Positions 42,615 to 52,882 of a DNA stretch of 64,000 nucleotides are shown piece after piece. The notes under the pieces are model-generated. The model was not told the origin of the DNA. It did not search any database and was given only the letters and a program-made list of their open reading frames with translations. Source of the stretch: Asparagopsis taxiformis (Eukaryota > Rhodophyta > Florideophyceae > Bonnemaisoniales > Bonnemaisoniaceae); NCBI GenBank assembly GCA_030407315.1, contig JALQPE010002345.1, positions 1 to 64,000 of the forward strand, in the 5' to 3' direction. How positions within the stretch are numbered: the stretch's first letter is position 1; the number at the start of each line of letters is the position of its first letter. A program made the position numbers and the translations under genes.

Positions 42615-43507
42615 CGCGCGTTGCGGGTGCGCCGGGGTTGAGATTTGTGGAGGTGCAACGATTGGTTTTAAGGACAGTGTTGATGGGCTGAGTGCACGGT
42701 ACGTGTAGTTTGTGTAGATGAGCGACTTCCACCACTACTGCCAAGAGCGGGTGCAGTTGCTGTGTTGCCGCTGCTCGCATGGCGCAGCGCTGCGCTGCGG
42801 TGCACAGCGCTGTAGATGCGATGGATGGATGGATGGATTACAGTGCCGTAATGCAAAGCAAATTTCATTCGCCGTTCAACTCGTGCGTCGAGCTGAGGTG
42901 AAAGCCAAATTTGCATTGGTACTCGCCTGCCGTGCCACGTTGAGCTTGATTGCCCTTGACCACACTCGTCCAATCATCTGTCGACACATGTTGCCCCCAT
43001 CCTCATTCCCACACCACGACGCACGAATCGATCAACAAGAAAACGTCACGCTCCCTCGTCACACCCATCCGCTGTACACGTGGCCCCAAAACAGTACCCA
43101 TCGACTCATCCGCTCGCCGCCGCCAAATACGTAAAAACCGCCGCAGCGCACCCCGTCTACGCGTAGCCGATCTCGCGATCCAATCCGATCCCAAACTGAC
43201 GTACCTATTAGTGCGCGGCATTTCCCCAACGTTCTTCTCCATCTACGTACCCCCGCACGGCGACATCCAATCCATCGACCATCCCTCCCCATGCGCCGCC
43301 GATCCACCGCCCCCAATGTCGCGTCTCATCCTCACCGCCTCGGGACATCTCCAACCCATATCCGGCCCCATCACCCCACTCCCGACGCTCACCCGTCCCA
43401 AACGCACCCTGATCCTCAAACGCCGTCGCACACGCCCCTCATCCCGCCTCGCAATCCGCACGCAAACCTCGTCCCCACTCTCGCAGATCTGATCAAACCA
43501 CATTTAC
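42615..43507. other. Intergenic, no confident gene
   Basis: Contains a short pentamer-like patch and a (ATGG)4 run near 42820-42838. The + strand frame 42950-43492 is open for 180 codons but has no ATG before codon 123, so I do not call it. Confidence 0.4.
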
Positions 43508-44071
43508 TCAAACGCTACCCTGCACACTAGCCAACACACGCACAAGCCGCTCCGTCGGCCGCTCTACGCCTCGCACCAACGCGCGCCCCGACGCATCCAG
43601 CGTCTCCACAACGTCTGTCTGCGCGCGCAACACGCGCACCAGCCGCGTCCACTCGGCCGTCGCCCCGTCCCCTTCAAGCACCTCATGCCATATCGACGCG
43701 CCGATCAGCCCGTCGCCGAACCGTCCGCCGACCAGCACGCCGCCGTCGAGTCGTTGCGCGCGACGCAATATCTCCACCACCGCGCCGATCTCGTCGCCGT
43801 ACACGACCGTCGCCGGCGATCCGCGAAACAGCTCGGCGAGTCCGACAAACCGCGTGCGTAGCGCAGCCTCGCGCGCCAGCTTGGGTACCGCGAAACGCGC
43901 GTCCGCCCCCGTCGTCTCCGTGTCGCCGACGATCCGCGCTTTCCGGTTGGTCCGTCCCCACATTCGTCCCCCCGTCAATTGCACCACCCCGATGTACGGC
44001 TTTTCCGCAAAGATCCGACGCCAGAATCGGATCGTGTGTTCGCGCTTCAGCGCGCGCACGTTGAACGACAT
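43508..44071 (-). CDS. Mitochondrial ribosomal protein uL10-like
   Basis: 187 residues from ATG at 44071; the frame is open further upstream, but those residues look like leader. The central part fits L10: A-V-P-K-L-A-R-E-A-A-L-R-T-R-F-V-G-L-A-E-L-F-R-G-S-P-A-T-V-V-Y-G (shown here by spaced residues), then I-L-R-R-A-Q and V-L-V-G-G-R-F-G-D-G-L-I. In L10 these parts bind 23S rRNA and precede the L7/L12-docking helix. The N-terminus (M-S-F-N-V-R-A-L-K-R-E-H-T-I-R-F-W-R-R) is basic and could act as a presequence. The mitochondrial assignment is inferred. The gene is divergent from DIM1, 257 bp away. Confidence 0.65.
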   Translation of the reverse strand: MSFNVRALKREHTIRFWRRIFAEKPYIGVVQLTGGRMWGRTNRKARIVGDTETTGADARFAVPKLAREAALRTRFVGLAELFRGSPATVVYGDEIGAVVEILRRAQRLDGGVLVGGRFGDGLIGASIWHEVLEGDGATAEWTRLVRVLRAQTDVVETLDASGRALVRGVERPTERLVRVLASVQGSV

Positions 44072-44328
44072 TGCCGAGATTGCTGCGTCTCGCCCGTGCG
44101 CCGATCGCCGTCGGTTACTGTAGTTGGCCGCCGTGACGCTGCGCTGATGCTCAGAGTTGCGTTTTGTCGTATTTTGTAAATTTAAAATTTTGGCACAGTT
44201 TGGTTGTATATTGCTGCGGTGTTGGTCACACTGGCCGTGCGCTGCTGCGCTTGGGCGTTGGTCGATTGTCGCGCACATCCTTTCGGCGAGGTTGAGGCTG
44301 AACGTCAGAGTCTACTCCCCGTTGCAAC

Positions 44329-44757
44329 ATGTCCTACTTGCTGCCGCACCTCTACTCGGAGGACGATGTCAACAAGGCGCTCCGCGGCGAGGAGGACCGC
44401 GTCGTCGTCATTCGGTGGGGCATGGATTCGGACCCGACTTGCATGATCATGGACGAGACGCTGTACAAGGTTGCCGAGTTGGTGAAGAACTTTGCCGTCA
44501 TATACCTTGTCGATATTACGCAAGTAACACAGTTTAACGAGGACTTCAAGTTGACCGACCCGTGCTCGGTTATGTTCTTCCATAGAGACAAGCATATCAT
44601 GGTTGACATGGGCACTGGTAACAACAATAAAATTACCTTTCCCATGACCAACTCCCAGGAGCTTATCGACATCATCGAAGTGGTCTACCGCGGGGCACGC
44701 AAGGGCAAAGGTCTGGTCGATTCTCCAAAAGATTACAGCACCAAATTACGATACTAG
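44329..44757 (+). CDS. DIM1: U5 snRNP protein DIM1 / TXNL4A (15 kDa)
   Basis: 142 residues from ATG at 44329, exactly the usual length of this very conserved spliceosomal protein. Thioredoxin fold without a redox pair: M-S-Y-L-L-P-H-L-Y, V-V-I-R-W-G-M-D-S-D-P-T-C-M-I-M-D-E, Y-L-V-D-I-T-Q-V, C-S-V-M-F-F-H-R-D-K-H-I and D-Y-S-T-K-L-R-Y at the end. It is part of the U5 snRNP and tri-snRNP in the nucleus. It is intronless. Its stop lies 44 bp from that of the convergent AATF/Bfr2 gene. Confidence 0.98.
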   Translation: MSYLLPHLYSEDDVNKALRGEEDRVVVIRWGMDSDPTCMIMDETLYKVAELVKNFAVIYLVDITQVTQFNEDFKLTDPCSVMFFHRDKHIMVDMGTGNNNKITFPMTNSQELIDIIEVVYRGARKGKGLVDSPKDYSTKLRY

Positions 44758-44801
44758 GCATCATCTTCCTTTACAACCTGTACAATAAACTATACAACAG
44801 T

Positions 44802-46204
44802 TCACCTTTTGCCAAATAGTGCGGCGACGATTTCATCAACGGGTCCCGGGTCCGGAAGGGGGATGGGAGCAAGAAATCCAACCAATTTTTCATGAACGTC
44901 ATAGCGAAGCCGTCGCCCTTTCGATGCTCTCCGATTGATTTTCTTCTTGACCCGGCCTGCCTTGGACAGCTGGGCATAACGCAAACCTCCACCATCTGCC
45001 TCTCCATTTTCGATAATTTCTCTCAACAATGTTCTATAGAATTCTCCGTCGTCGAAATGCATATTATCTACACCCTGCAGCAACTCTACGTCACATCCAA
45101 GCAAAGATATATCCTGCCGCACCTTTCGAGTACGATTCAGGTGTTTACCAGTGCTCAAGGCAGCCTTCATCTGCGCTGTCACCGTAGTATCAATAGTTTT
45201 GAAGCCACCCTGTGGGACCACACCCTCCGCCTCAGCAACTTTCTTCCCCCACACATCCAATACAGAGTTCCGCCAGTCCTCGAAATGAGCGTCGTCTACT
45301 ACATCATCATCACTGACCCATGTCGACACCCAAGAAGAATGCATACTCTCTACTAGCAAAGTCATGGCCTTCTCTGTCCCACCTACAGCAGACCTTATCT
45401 CACTACCCTGCTGCCAGCTATCCGCTCTCCTCCGCTGGTCTGAGGAGGGGAATTTGCGTGCTAGCGATGCTAGGGGTTCGAGGCGAATGCGCATATCTAG
45501 GACACCATCATATAGACTCTGCGAAATAAACAAAACCATGAATGTCACGGTGGTTAGCTCTCAGACAATGTCACGACAAATCAATACCCTCTTATATCTT
45601 CAGTGAATGGATATAAGTGCTTTTCATTGCCGAAGCATCAATAGTCTAGCACAATTCAACTCATCATGAGCGCGAGGGTAGAATACAGACACACAATCTG
45701 CTGGGGATGAACCAAGGAACTTACCTTTTGAACACGAACGACGCGTGCCTTTTCGGCTTCTTTCTTCTCGGCGGCAGCCAATCGAGAACTAACTCGACGC
45801 TCCTCCACATCAAATTGCTCTTCGTTAGAATCAGCAATCTTCCCGTCGACAACGTTGCTGTCGTCGGAGACTCGCGACTCACGATCTCCAGTATCCGAGC
45901 TTTCATCCGAGTCCTGAAGAGGTACTAGCTTTGGACGGTTATCCAGGTCGCCGGTTACTATACCCATGGTATTCTTATCAAGCTCTGCATCTCCTCGACT
46001 GACCCGTTTCCCCTTGTACTTCTTCCCTTCAACGGAAATATCAGCACGATAGGGAAGCTTCCGTCTTGAAGTCTGTTTCGAAGAAGTCGGTGCCTTGACT
46101 TCCGTGTCATCCTCGGAATGGTCATCATTATAGACGCCATTGTCCACAACAACTGCCGGAGCAGGGTCATCGAATTCACTAATGTCGAAATTAGGCACCA
46201 CCAT
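44802..46204 (-). CDS. BFR2: AATF/Bfr2 (Che-1), ribosome biogenesis factor
   Basis: Two exons, 46204-45725 and 45518-44802, have a 206-nt intron (GTAAGT...TTTCGCAG) that falls between codons. The product is 398 residues. Exon 1 is acidic with basic patches and ends A-R-V-V-R-V-Q-K. Exon 2 continues S-L-Y-D-G-V-L-D-M-R-I-R-L-E, the start of the AATF domain. The C-terminal TRAUB domain has H-F-D-D-G-E-F-Y-R-T-L-L-R-E and R-A-S-K-G-R-R-L-R-Y-D-V-H-E-K-L-V-G-F-L-A-P. In yeast Bfr2 works in early 40S (SSU processome) assembly in the nucleolus, and in animals AATF also affects transcription. A frame open upstream of 46204 has no earlier ATG. Confidence 0.9.
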
Positions 46205-46717
46205 ATCGGTGTCAATCAAATAGGCTTGGAAACAATCGCACAATCAAGTGCTGCTCCTGCTCAGTTGCTCAACCCATTGCTGCGCGATGAGGGGAAGAGC
46301 TTAACGCCGCCGCCTTCAGCCATTTATATAGAGTTTGTTGCACGGAAAAAGTTGGGAAAATTCGGACGCGTCGACGGGCGCGCTGAAAATCAGTTGAATT
46401 TAGAGGGGCAAAGAACCGGCGTAAATCTGCTCAGTTTTGTGTCGGCGCGTTTACCAAACACGCCGAAGAACAGAACAGAACAGATCATATCATCTCTTCA
46501 GCGGATCAAATCGGCAAAGTCTGCCATCGATATACTCATTCCATCTACGTGTCGACCCGCTCACAGCAAATCAAACTGCCGAGCAAGCACACACAAATTG
46601 TAGACATGAGTACAAGATTACCCTAAAAAACACGTAGAAGCATCACGCCATTCCATATTACACACAAGCACATCATCACACAACTCGGAACCGCTGTCGA
46701 CCCACGCATCCACCAAA
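46205..46717. other. Divergent promoter region BFR2 / SAE1
   Basis: 513 bp between divergent starts. A TATATAGAG element occurs at about 46325. No other recognised signal. Confidence 0.4.
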
Positions 46718-47686
46718 ATGGGAAGCACCGACGGCGGCAGCAATCACGCGCCCAATTCCATCTCCCGCCAGCTAACGGGCGACGAGGCGGCGCTATACGA
46801 CCGCCAGATCCGGCTGTGGGGTCTGGAAGCGCAGCAGCGCCTGGCGTCATCCAGCGTGCTTCTGCTCGGCGACGTGTGCGGACTACTGGGGCAAGAAATC
46901 GCGAAGAACGTCGTGTTGGCGGGCGTCGCCCGTCTCGGTCTGGCGCCGCTACACGCGTCTCCGACGCGTGTAGCGGGCGGGTTTCTGGGATGCGATCTCG
47001 CCGCGACGATAGCCTCGTTGCAGGACATGAATCCGCACGTGGATGTACACGCGGTCGACGGCGCGGCGAAACAGGTCGCGTCGTTCAGCATTGTGTGCGC
47101 GATCGGTCTCGGACGACGCATGGAGGTGGAATGGGCCGATTTATGTCGCGGCAACGCGACGCCCTTCATGGCGGGTCGCACGGCCGGCTTTGTCGGATGG
47201 GTGTTTGTGGACTTTGGCGATTGTTACAAGTTTCAGGCGAGGAAATCGGCGTCGACGCACGAGTCTGCCGAGACTGTCGAACAGCACATGGCGTTTTGTG
47301 ATTATTCGACGGCGCTAAAGGCGCCTTGGGGCGCCGAGACTAGACGATCCGAGTTTGGATGGCATGTGGCCTGCTGCTTGTTGGAGTTTGAGGATCGTAT
47401 TGGTCGCTTGCCCGGTGCGCAACCGGATGATACGCGCGTTTTGTCGGATTTGTATGGCGCGCTGTGTGAGGAGAGAAGGGCTGCCAATCGGAAGATGGAT
47501 TTGATTGAGAGCGTCGCGAAAACAGCTCATGTGTGTTTACCGCCGCTTGCGGCCATTGTTGGTGGTATCTGGGCGAGGGAAGTGATCAAGTTTGTGTCCG
47601 GCAAGGATGAACCGTTGAATAATTTCTTCTTTTTCAATGCCAGGACGAGCGCCGGCTCGGTTGAGCGAGTCGGTGCATCGGTTTGA
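46718..47686 (+). CDS. SAE1: SUMO-activating enzyme subunit 1 (AOS1/SAE1)
   Basis: 322 residues from ATG at 46718. ThiF/E1 fold: Y-D-R-Q-I-R-L-W-G-L-E-A-Q-Q-R-L (about 27-42) and the nucleotide-binding turn G-L-L-G-Q-E-I-A-K-N-V-V-L-A-G-V. The C-terminus has P-P-L-A-A-I-V-G-G-I-W-A-R-E-V-I-K-F-V-S-G, then P-L-N-N-F-F-F-F-N. It pairs with UBA2 to adenylate SUMO in the nucleus; the catalytic cysteine sits in UBA2, so its absence here is expected. It is a little shorter than the animal protein (about 346) and several middle segments are divergent. It is intronless. The stop is 40 bp from that of the convergent SDHAF3 gene. Confidence 0.92.
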   Translation: MGSTDGGSNHAPNSISRQLTGDEAALYDRQIRLWGLEAQQRLASSSVLLLGDVCGLLGQEIAKNVVLAGVARLGLAPLHASPTRVAGGFLGCDLAATIASLQDMNPHVDVHAVDGAAKQVASFSIVCAIGLGRRMEVEWADLCRGNATPFMAGRTAGFVGWVFVDFGDCYKFQARKSASTHESAETVEQHMAFCDYSTALKAPWGAETRRSEFGWHVACCLLEFEDRIGRLPGAQPDDTRVLSDLYGALCEERRAANRKMDLIESVAKTAHVCLPPLAAIVGGIWAREVIKFVSGKDEPLNNFFFFNARTSAGSVERVGASV

Positions 47687-47726
47687 TATCTAGTGCGAGA
47701 AACATTATTAGTGTAAATTGAAAGCT

Positions 47727-48266
47727 TTATCTCTTGGTCTCGTATGGGTTGTCGCCGGCATCCGTTCTTGTCTGAATGCCAATGCTGGTTGCCGACTCGC
47801 GTAATTTAGCCAACTGCGCCTTCTGATCGTCACTTAGAGCATCCACGTCGTCATCGGCTAAATCTCGACCGATTCCAAAGATATCCTGCACGCCAATCAG
47901 CCGTGTGAGTAGTCGCTTTCTTCGCTGCATAGTGACCCAGCTGCAAATGCAATGTTTTATCTTACCGCTTCAAGTGTGAGATGAGCCATATAATCCTGCC
48001 ACTGCTTGATAAATTCCTCACGCTGCTCTGGTTTCACATCCAAATGGGCGCGAAACTCTTGACGCACATACTAGAACCACACGCACACACACACATACAC
48101 ACAGCAGTCAGTAAATCTCATGCCTCTCGCACACACACACACACACAGAGTTGGCGTCCATCACGCCTACCTGATCGCCGACGGATCGCGTAACCTCCGG
48201 AAGCTTGACTGCATGGAGACGAAGAATCCGCCTATACAAGGAGAGAAATCTGACGGGCTCTGACAT
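47727..48266 (-). CDS. SDHAF3: Succinate dehydrogenase assembly factor 3 (ACN9)
   Basis: Three exons: 48266-48171 (32 codons), 48070-47966 (35 codons) and 47885-47727 (52 codons plus stop), about 119 residues. Intron 1 is 100 nt (GTAGGC...TTCTAG) and holds a CA/GT repeat. Intron 2 is 80 nt (GTAAGA...GTGCAG). A nearer AG would make it 41 nt and add 13 residues in the same phase. LYR-family features are S-L-Y-R-R-I-L-R-L-H, L-P, V-G-D-Q-Y-V-R-Q-E-F-R-A-H, F-I-K-Q-W-Q-D-Y and L-S-D-D-Q-K-A-Q-L-A-K-L. It matures the iron-sulfur subunit of complex II in the mitochondrial matrix. Confidence 0.85.
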
Positions 48267-48476
48267 GGCATCCGGACACAAAGAAAAGGGCAAGGTAAGG
48301 CAGATGCGACCTAACAGATGCACACGAGCGCGACGGCGCACTACACAAAAGCGATACAATTTCCGGGACAATTTTCTACAATTCAACGCATCGATCTACA
48401 CGAACAAAGGCATCTCCAAAAACAATCAAGCAAAACGCCGACGGGGCGACAAGGTTTATAAAGAAACACTCACGAC

Positions 48477-48956
48477 TCAAACAAGCTCGATAATACCCAT
48501 GGGAGCATTATCGCCCCTCCTGGGCATAGTCCTAAGCACTCTAGTATAGCCGCCATTACGGTCGCCATATCTCTCCGGGGCCTGTTCGAACAGGGCATGC
48601 ACGAGGGCCTTATCGTAGATATAGCCGAGTGCCTGGCGTCGAGCATGAAGGCTTCCGTCCTTGGCGAGGGTGATCATATGGTCGGCGGTCTTACGGACTG
48701 CCTGGGCGCGGGCGTGGGTGGTCTTGATACGGCCGTGGCGAATGAGCTCTGTCGTCAGGGCGCGTAGCAGCGCCTTGCGCTGGTCGGCGGGCTTGTTGAG
48801 CTTGGGGAGACGTTTGGCGTGGCGGATGGCCTGCACGGGCAGGACGACGGTCGGGGGCGGTGGGCATTGGGCGCGGCGACAGACGGAGATCGAGGCGCCG
48901 GTGAAGTCTGTGCGCGCGGGGCTGAGCGCGATCGGCGCGGCGAATGCGGGGTTCAT
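48477..48956 (-). CDS. rpl17: Plastid ribosomal protein bL17
   Basis: 159 residues from ATG at 48956; an upstream in-frame ATG at 49103 would add 49 Ser/Thr/Pro-rich residues. The first ~45 residues ([15 protein letters not shown], few acids) are a plastid transit peptide. The L17 domain starts [24 protein letters not shown] and has [15 protein letters not shown]. It ends [22 protein letters not shown], all family signatures. rpl17 is absent from plastid genomes, so a nuclear copy is expected. The stop is 210 bp upstream of the SDHAF3 start on the same strand. Confidence 0.93.
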   Translation of the reverse strand: MNPAFAAPIALSPARTDFTGASISVCRRAQCPPPPTVVLPVQAIRHAKRLPKLNKPADQRKALLRALTTELIRHGRIKTTHARAQAVRKTADHMITLAKDGSLHARRQALGYIYDKALVHALFEQAPERYGDRNGGYTRVLRTMPRRGDNAPMGIIELV

Positions 48957-49239
48957 GTTGGGGGTGGATGGGATGGATGTTGGGGTGGCGGTGGTGGAGA
49001 TCGCGCTTTTGTTGGATGAGGTGGGATTTTGGGAGATTGCGGTAAAAATTTGGAATTTTTCGCGAGATGCGACGTCTGTGTTCGGACGGTTTGAGATGGG
49101 CATGTGCAGTTGGTCGTTACGTACTGTCGGTTGGGCCGGGGGGTGGCTACTTGCAATGTGATGTTGGGCGATAGATGAGATTTATTGAGTAGATTCGACG
49201 AAATGCAAAGAGTGGAAAGCGAGACGATACATCTACAGA

Positions 49240-50131
49240 CTATTGATGGTGTTCATCTTCCTCGAGTGCATCCCCATACGTCATACCGTCCTGCGCGGCG
49301 TCGTCGGGCATATTTTCATCGGGGTTGTACAACGTAAAGGCGGCGGGCTGAATGCATGCACCGATAGGGTCGAGGAACTGTGCGGCGGCGGAGCGACGAG
49401 TTCCATCGACGGTCTCCTGTTCAAAGCGAAGAATCGAAGCGATAGCACCCATATCGAACGAGCGGGAAAGCGAACAACGAGTCGAGACAAATCTGCCTCG
49501 ACCCATCCTCCCGACGCAACGCGACACATTATATGCACAGCGAAATCGCATATGAATCGACGCGTGGCGTCCATTGATTGCGGGAATCTTTTACCGAATC
49601 TTTGCATAATTGCGCGCGTACTGTACCCAACAGCCACAGCCCTCAGATATTGCGAAACGATACACTATCGGCCCATCGCTCACGCGGACAATCAAACGTG
49701 ACATGAAACCCGCTCTTGCATTCCGGCGCGTCGCGATCCGTGTCCTGACAACACGCCCATCGTCTCCCATAGCGCGGTCCCTTAACGTCATCGAGCGCCC
49801 TATCGTCGAAATGGTGGTCTACATCACCGCGCACAACGTCAGTACCCCATATTCACACGCGTGCAATGCAATGCAAATCACACCATAACATACCTTCATA
49901 CCAGTTCAGTTGCATGACATTTCCGAGTATATCGCCATGGAACAAACACGACGTGCTTGTATTCTCGCTCTCACGGAACAGCTTGCCGCAGCGCGCGCAG
50001 GTCCGTGGCGCGTCGTGCGCGACGCAAGCGCGGGGGAGACGCGGCGCGGAAACGCATATGCGGCGCGGCGCGCATTTGGCGCTGCGTGGCGCGTCGCCAA
50101 ACCAAGCGGCGCTGTGGACAAAGGCGCGCAT
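49240..50131 (-). CDS. CHORD-like zinc-binding protein, spliced, 3' exon uncertain
   Basis: Exon 1 (50131-49894) and exon 2 (from 49818) are joined by a 75-nt intron (GTATGT...GATGTAG) that splits an aspartate codon. Together they give C-A-R-C-G-K-L-F...C-L-F-H-G in exon 1 and R-R-W-A-C-C...C-K-S-G-F-H in exon 2. This is a C-x2-C, C-x2-H, C-C, C-x3-H order like CHORD-type domains. Exon 2 probably ends at a GTGAGC donor near 49697, before its frame stops. A last exon ending 49240 likely encodes D-M-G-A-I-A-S-I-L-R-F and an acidic tail (Y-G-D-A-L-E-E-D-E). The exact acceptor is unclear. CHORD proteins bind zinc and often HSP90; function here is not assigned. Confidence 0.55.
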
Positions 50132-50203
50132 GACGTGAGCGATTCTCGACGAGGATGTGTGTGGCGTGTGTGGACACTTGTATAATTTACACAAATGAAA
50201 AAA

Positions 50204-52393
50204 TCAAGTTTTGGCCGAATCATTACGCATGGCTTTCTTTCTCTCGCTCATCTTTGCGCGATACTTGGCTTTGTACTGTCGTCTACTCTCTCTCCAGCAC
50301 CACAATTTCTGCAGATGCGACCACTCGCGATTCGGCAACAAGTCGCGTTGAATGCACTTCCAGACCTGTGCGTCGTCCGCTCGTCCGCCTCCGTATCTCT
50401 CGAGCCCGTAACGCACCAGATGCACTTCCTCCTTATTCAGCGGCGTGCTGATGTGCATCACCTGTCGTTTCACTGCATTGTCTGCACATCTTCTCGACGA
50501 CAGATATTTCACCCGCGTCTGACAGTCGTCCTCCAGCCGATGCGGCAATAAATCCTTGGAATATTCCCCGACTTCCCGTCCGTACTTGGCCATCGTCATG
50601 GCCAGCAGCGTGTCGTCCTCCGCCGTCCATGCAAACCATCCCTTTTTCAGCGTCGACGACGTGTACTGCCGTCGTTGCGTTCGCATGTTCAATGCCTGTT
50701 TCACATCCGCTCTCGCCAGTCCGTCCAGAGCTTTCATAGCGCCTCCGGGTAGTTCCGTCACCGCCATCGTCTTGCAATCCTTCACAAACTGTCCGAGTAC
50801 ATCCAATACCGGCAAATCATACGCACTGCGCCGCTGTGTTTCATAGTTGAACCCGTCACGATCCTTGTGTAGTAACTTGCTACCCACTTCTTTCAGTCGT
50901 CCCATCCCGACTTGCAGCATGTTGTGATACATACACGACGTACGTTTGTTATCAATTAGTCTCAAAATCAACCTTTCCGACCTCTGCGCCGCCCCTCTAT
51001 ACTCCCCATCCGCCTCTCCGCGCGCTCTCTTCATAACCTCTGCATGCACGCTACCAATCAGGTGCACATGCACCGCGAGTTGTTCGCGAAACGTTTGCAG
51101 CACACCCTCATTCAAATTCACCACACTCGCTTGTGCAAACCCGACGTAAGACGGCACAGTCACATCCGCCCCAATTTGAGCGCCGGGTAAAATATGCGGC
51201 AACGCACTCACACTATTCTTCTCCGCGACAACTCCAACATTCGCACCACTCGCTCCAGCCGCCGCGTTCGTCCGATGACTGTTTCCCCTCCCCTTTTGCG
51301 TCCTCGTCTGTCGACGCAGATTCTTCTCCTCGCTATTGAACAGCAATTGCACGACTTCCCGACGCGACACCTGTAAATCATCACGAAATTCCAACGGATC
51401 ATCGCGCACTTTTGCACATTCGCGCAAATAGTCAAAATCGTCATCATCATCCATGACGACCTTCATCCCTTCATCCGGCGCGTCTGCCGCACCCGCGCCC
51501 GCATTGCACGCCCCGTTTGCATCATTGTCGTCCGTGACAAGCCCCAATAAAAACCTGACATAATCATCGCCTTCATCGTCATTCTGCGCGCCTGCATCTG
51601 CGTCATCCCCATCGCCACTACCCTCCGTGACGTCCACATCGTCCTCGTCGTCCACCGAGCCGTCGTCAAGATCGTCTTCGCAAAAGTCCGCCACCATCGC
51701 ATCCGCAAGAGTATTATCCGCAAATGCACTCGCTTGCACCATTTCGTCATCGTCGGACGAATCCAACTTGTCGACATCGAAATGATACTGATCATCCCTC
51801 CTCTGTCTACGCAGGGGCTGCGCGTCTGAATGATGCGTCCCCGACGACGTCGCCCGTTGCGGCACAGCCGCCACCGACGGCGCCTTCTGCGCCGCCGCAT
51901 GCTCGTCTCGCCGCGGCCTCGTCCTGGCCTCCGACGCGGCGGGCACGCCTCTGTTGACGGAGCGACGGTTGGCGGCCGGCGCCTGCGAAAGGTCGCGAGA
52001 CGGGTGCGCAAATTCGTGCAATGAATCGGGCGGCAGCTGGCGCAGATTGTCGGCGTGCAGGAAGCAATCCGCATCGACGTGGCGATCGTTGAGCGAGGTG
52101 GATAGCGGCGCGTCGACGCGTGAAATGGCTAGGTCGTCGACGTTGCATTCGTCGAATGAGTCGTACAATTCGTCATCGTCGTCCGCGGACAGCACGTCGC
52201 CGTCGAAATCGGGATCCTCGTTCGGGTCGTCGTCGTCCAGCTCGTCGCGCACAAATCCTACTGGGATGTCGCGCAGTTCCACTGGTACGCTTTGCGTGCC
52301 GTCGTCCTGTTCGGTGGCGGCGTATCTGGCGCGCTTGGCGCTCGGCTGCGCGACGGCTTCGCTGTCGTTTGATGCGTTGGCATTGGGAGTCAT
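50204..52393 (-). CDS. Acidic nuclear protein with SANT/Myb-like domains
   Basis: 729 residues from ATG at 52393. The first ~330 residues are highly acidic, with long D/E runs (DELDDDDPNEDPDFDGD, VDDEDDVDVTEGSGD) and Pro/Ala/Arg patches. A folded central part (about 340-560) has several helical segments. A SANT/Myb-like domain follows at about 584-640 (W-F-A-W-T-A-E-D-D-T-L-L-A-M-T-M-A-K-Y-G). A second SANT-like segment is at about 655-710 (L-N-K-E-E-V-H-L-V-R-Y-G-L-E-R-Y-G, then W-x-x-I). The C-terminus is basic. The combination recalls GON4-like and related chromatin regulators, but I do not claim orthology. It is intronless and lies just upstream of the CHORD-like gene on the same strand. 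Confidence 0.7.
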   Translation of the reverse strand: MTPNANASNDSEAVAQPSAKRARYAATEQDDGTQSVPVELRDIPVGFVRDELDDDDPNEDPDFDGDVLSADDDDELYDSFDECNVDDLAISRVDAPLSTSLNDRHVDADCFLHADNLRQLPPDSLHEFAHPSRDLSQAPAANRRSVNRGVPAASEARTRPRRDEHAAAQKAPSVAAVPQRATSSGTHHSDAQPLRRQRRDDQYHFDVDKLDSSDDDEMVQASAFADNTLADAMVADFCEDDLDDGSVDDEDDVDVTEGSGDGDDADAGAQNDDEGDDYVRFLLGLVTDDNDANGACNAGAGAADAPDEGMKVVMDDDDDFDYLRECAKVRDDPLEFRDDLQVSRREVVQLLFNSEEKNLRRQTRTQKGRGNSHRTNAAAGASGANVGVVAEKNSVSALPHILPGAQIGADVTVPSYVGFAQASVVNLNEGVLQTFREQLAVHVHLIGSVHAEVMKRARGEADGEYRGAAQRSERLILRLIDNKRTSCMYHNMLQVGMGRLKEVGSKLLHKDRDGFNYETQRRSAYDLPVLDVLGQFVKDCKTMAVTELPGGAMKALDGLARADVKQALNMRTQRRQYTSSTLKKGWFAWTAEDDTLLAMTMAKYGREVGEYSKDLLPHRLEDDCQTRVKYLSSRRCADNAVKRQVMHISTPLNKEEVHLVRYGLERYGGGRADDAQVWKCIQRDLLPNREWSHLQKLWCWRESRRQYKAKYRAKMSERKKAMRNDSAKT

Positions 52394-52882
52394 GCGGGTT
52401 GGGGAAATGATGCGCTTTCAGATATGCGGGAAGGAATGTGCTGCCATGCGCTGGAAGAGTGCATAGGTTGTGGGAGCTTTGACGAACATTGAATTGGGCG
52501 AGACAGTTATAGATGACGAACAACGGCTACTGCCAGCCCACACGGCAGGCTGGCTGCCGCTTTTCCAAAGGCCAACGTTGCAAATTGTGGAAATTATCAT
52601 ACTGTACAATTTGATGACAACCAAGTCATCGTCCTCCCTCCCTCTTCCCAATGGATGAACAATCGCAACAGGTGCAATTGGCGCTGGTTTATAGTGGAGT
52701 CGACCTCTCATCTACCATTTCGACCCGTGTTGCCGTCTACTCACGCGCACCAACTTGGTCTATCGACTCTTGCTGGCACAACGTACCTACTCCTACATCA
52801 CTCTTCACCACATTGTTTACCAAATGCCACGCACATGTACGCCAGAGGCCTCACCAAACTCTTCCAATATTACGTTTCTGAT
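52394..52882. other. Intergenic, no gene seen
   Basis: 5' flank of the SANT gene and 3' flank of the PDI gene. Frames here on the + strand run into the antisense of PDI and are not called. Confidence 0.4.

Noticed and set aside
42950..43492. 180-codon + strand frame
   Set aside because: No ATG before codon 123 and no recognisable domain; might be part of a spliced gene but nothing supports the exons.
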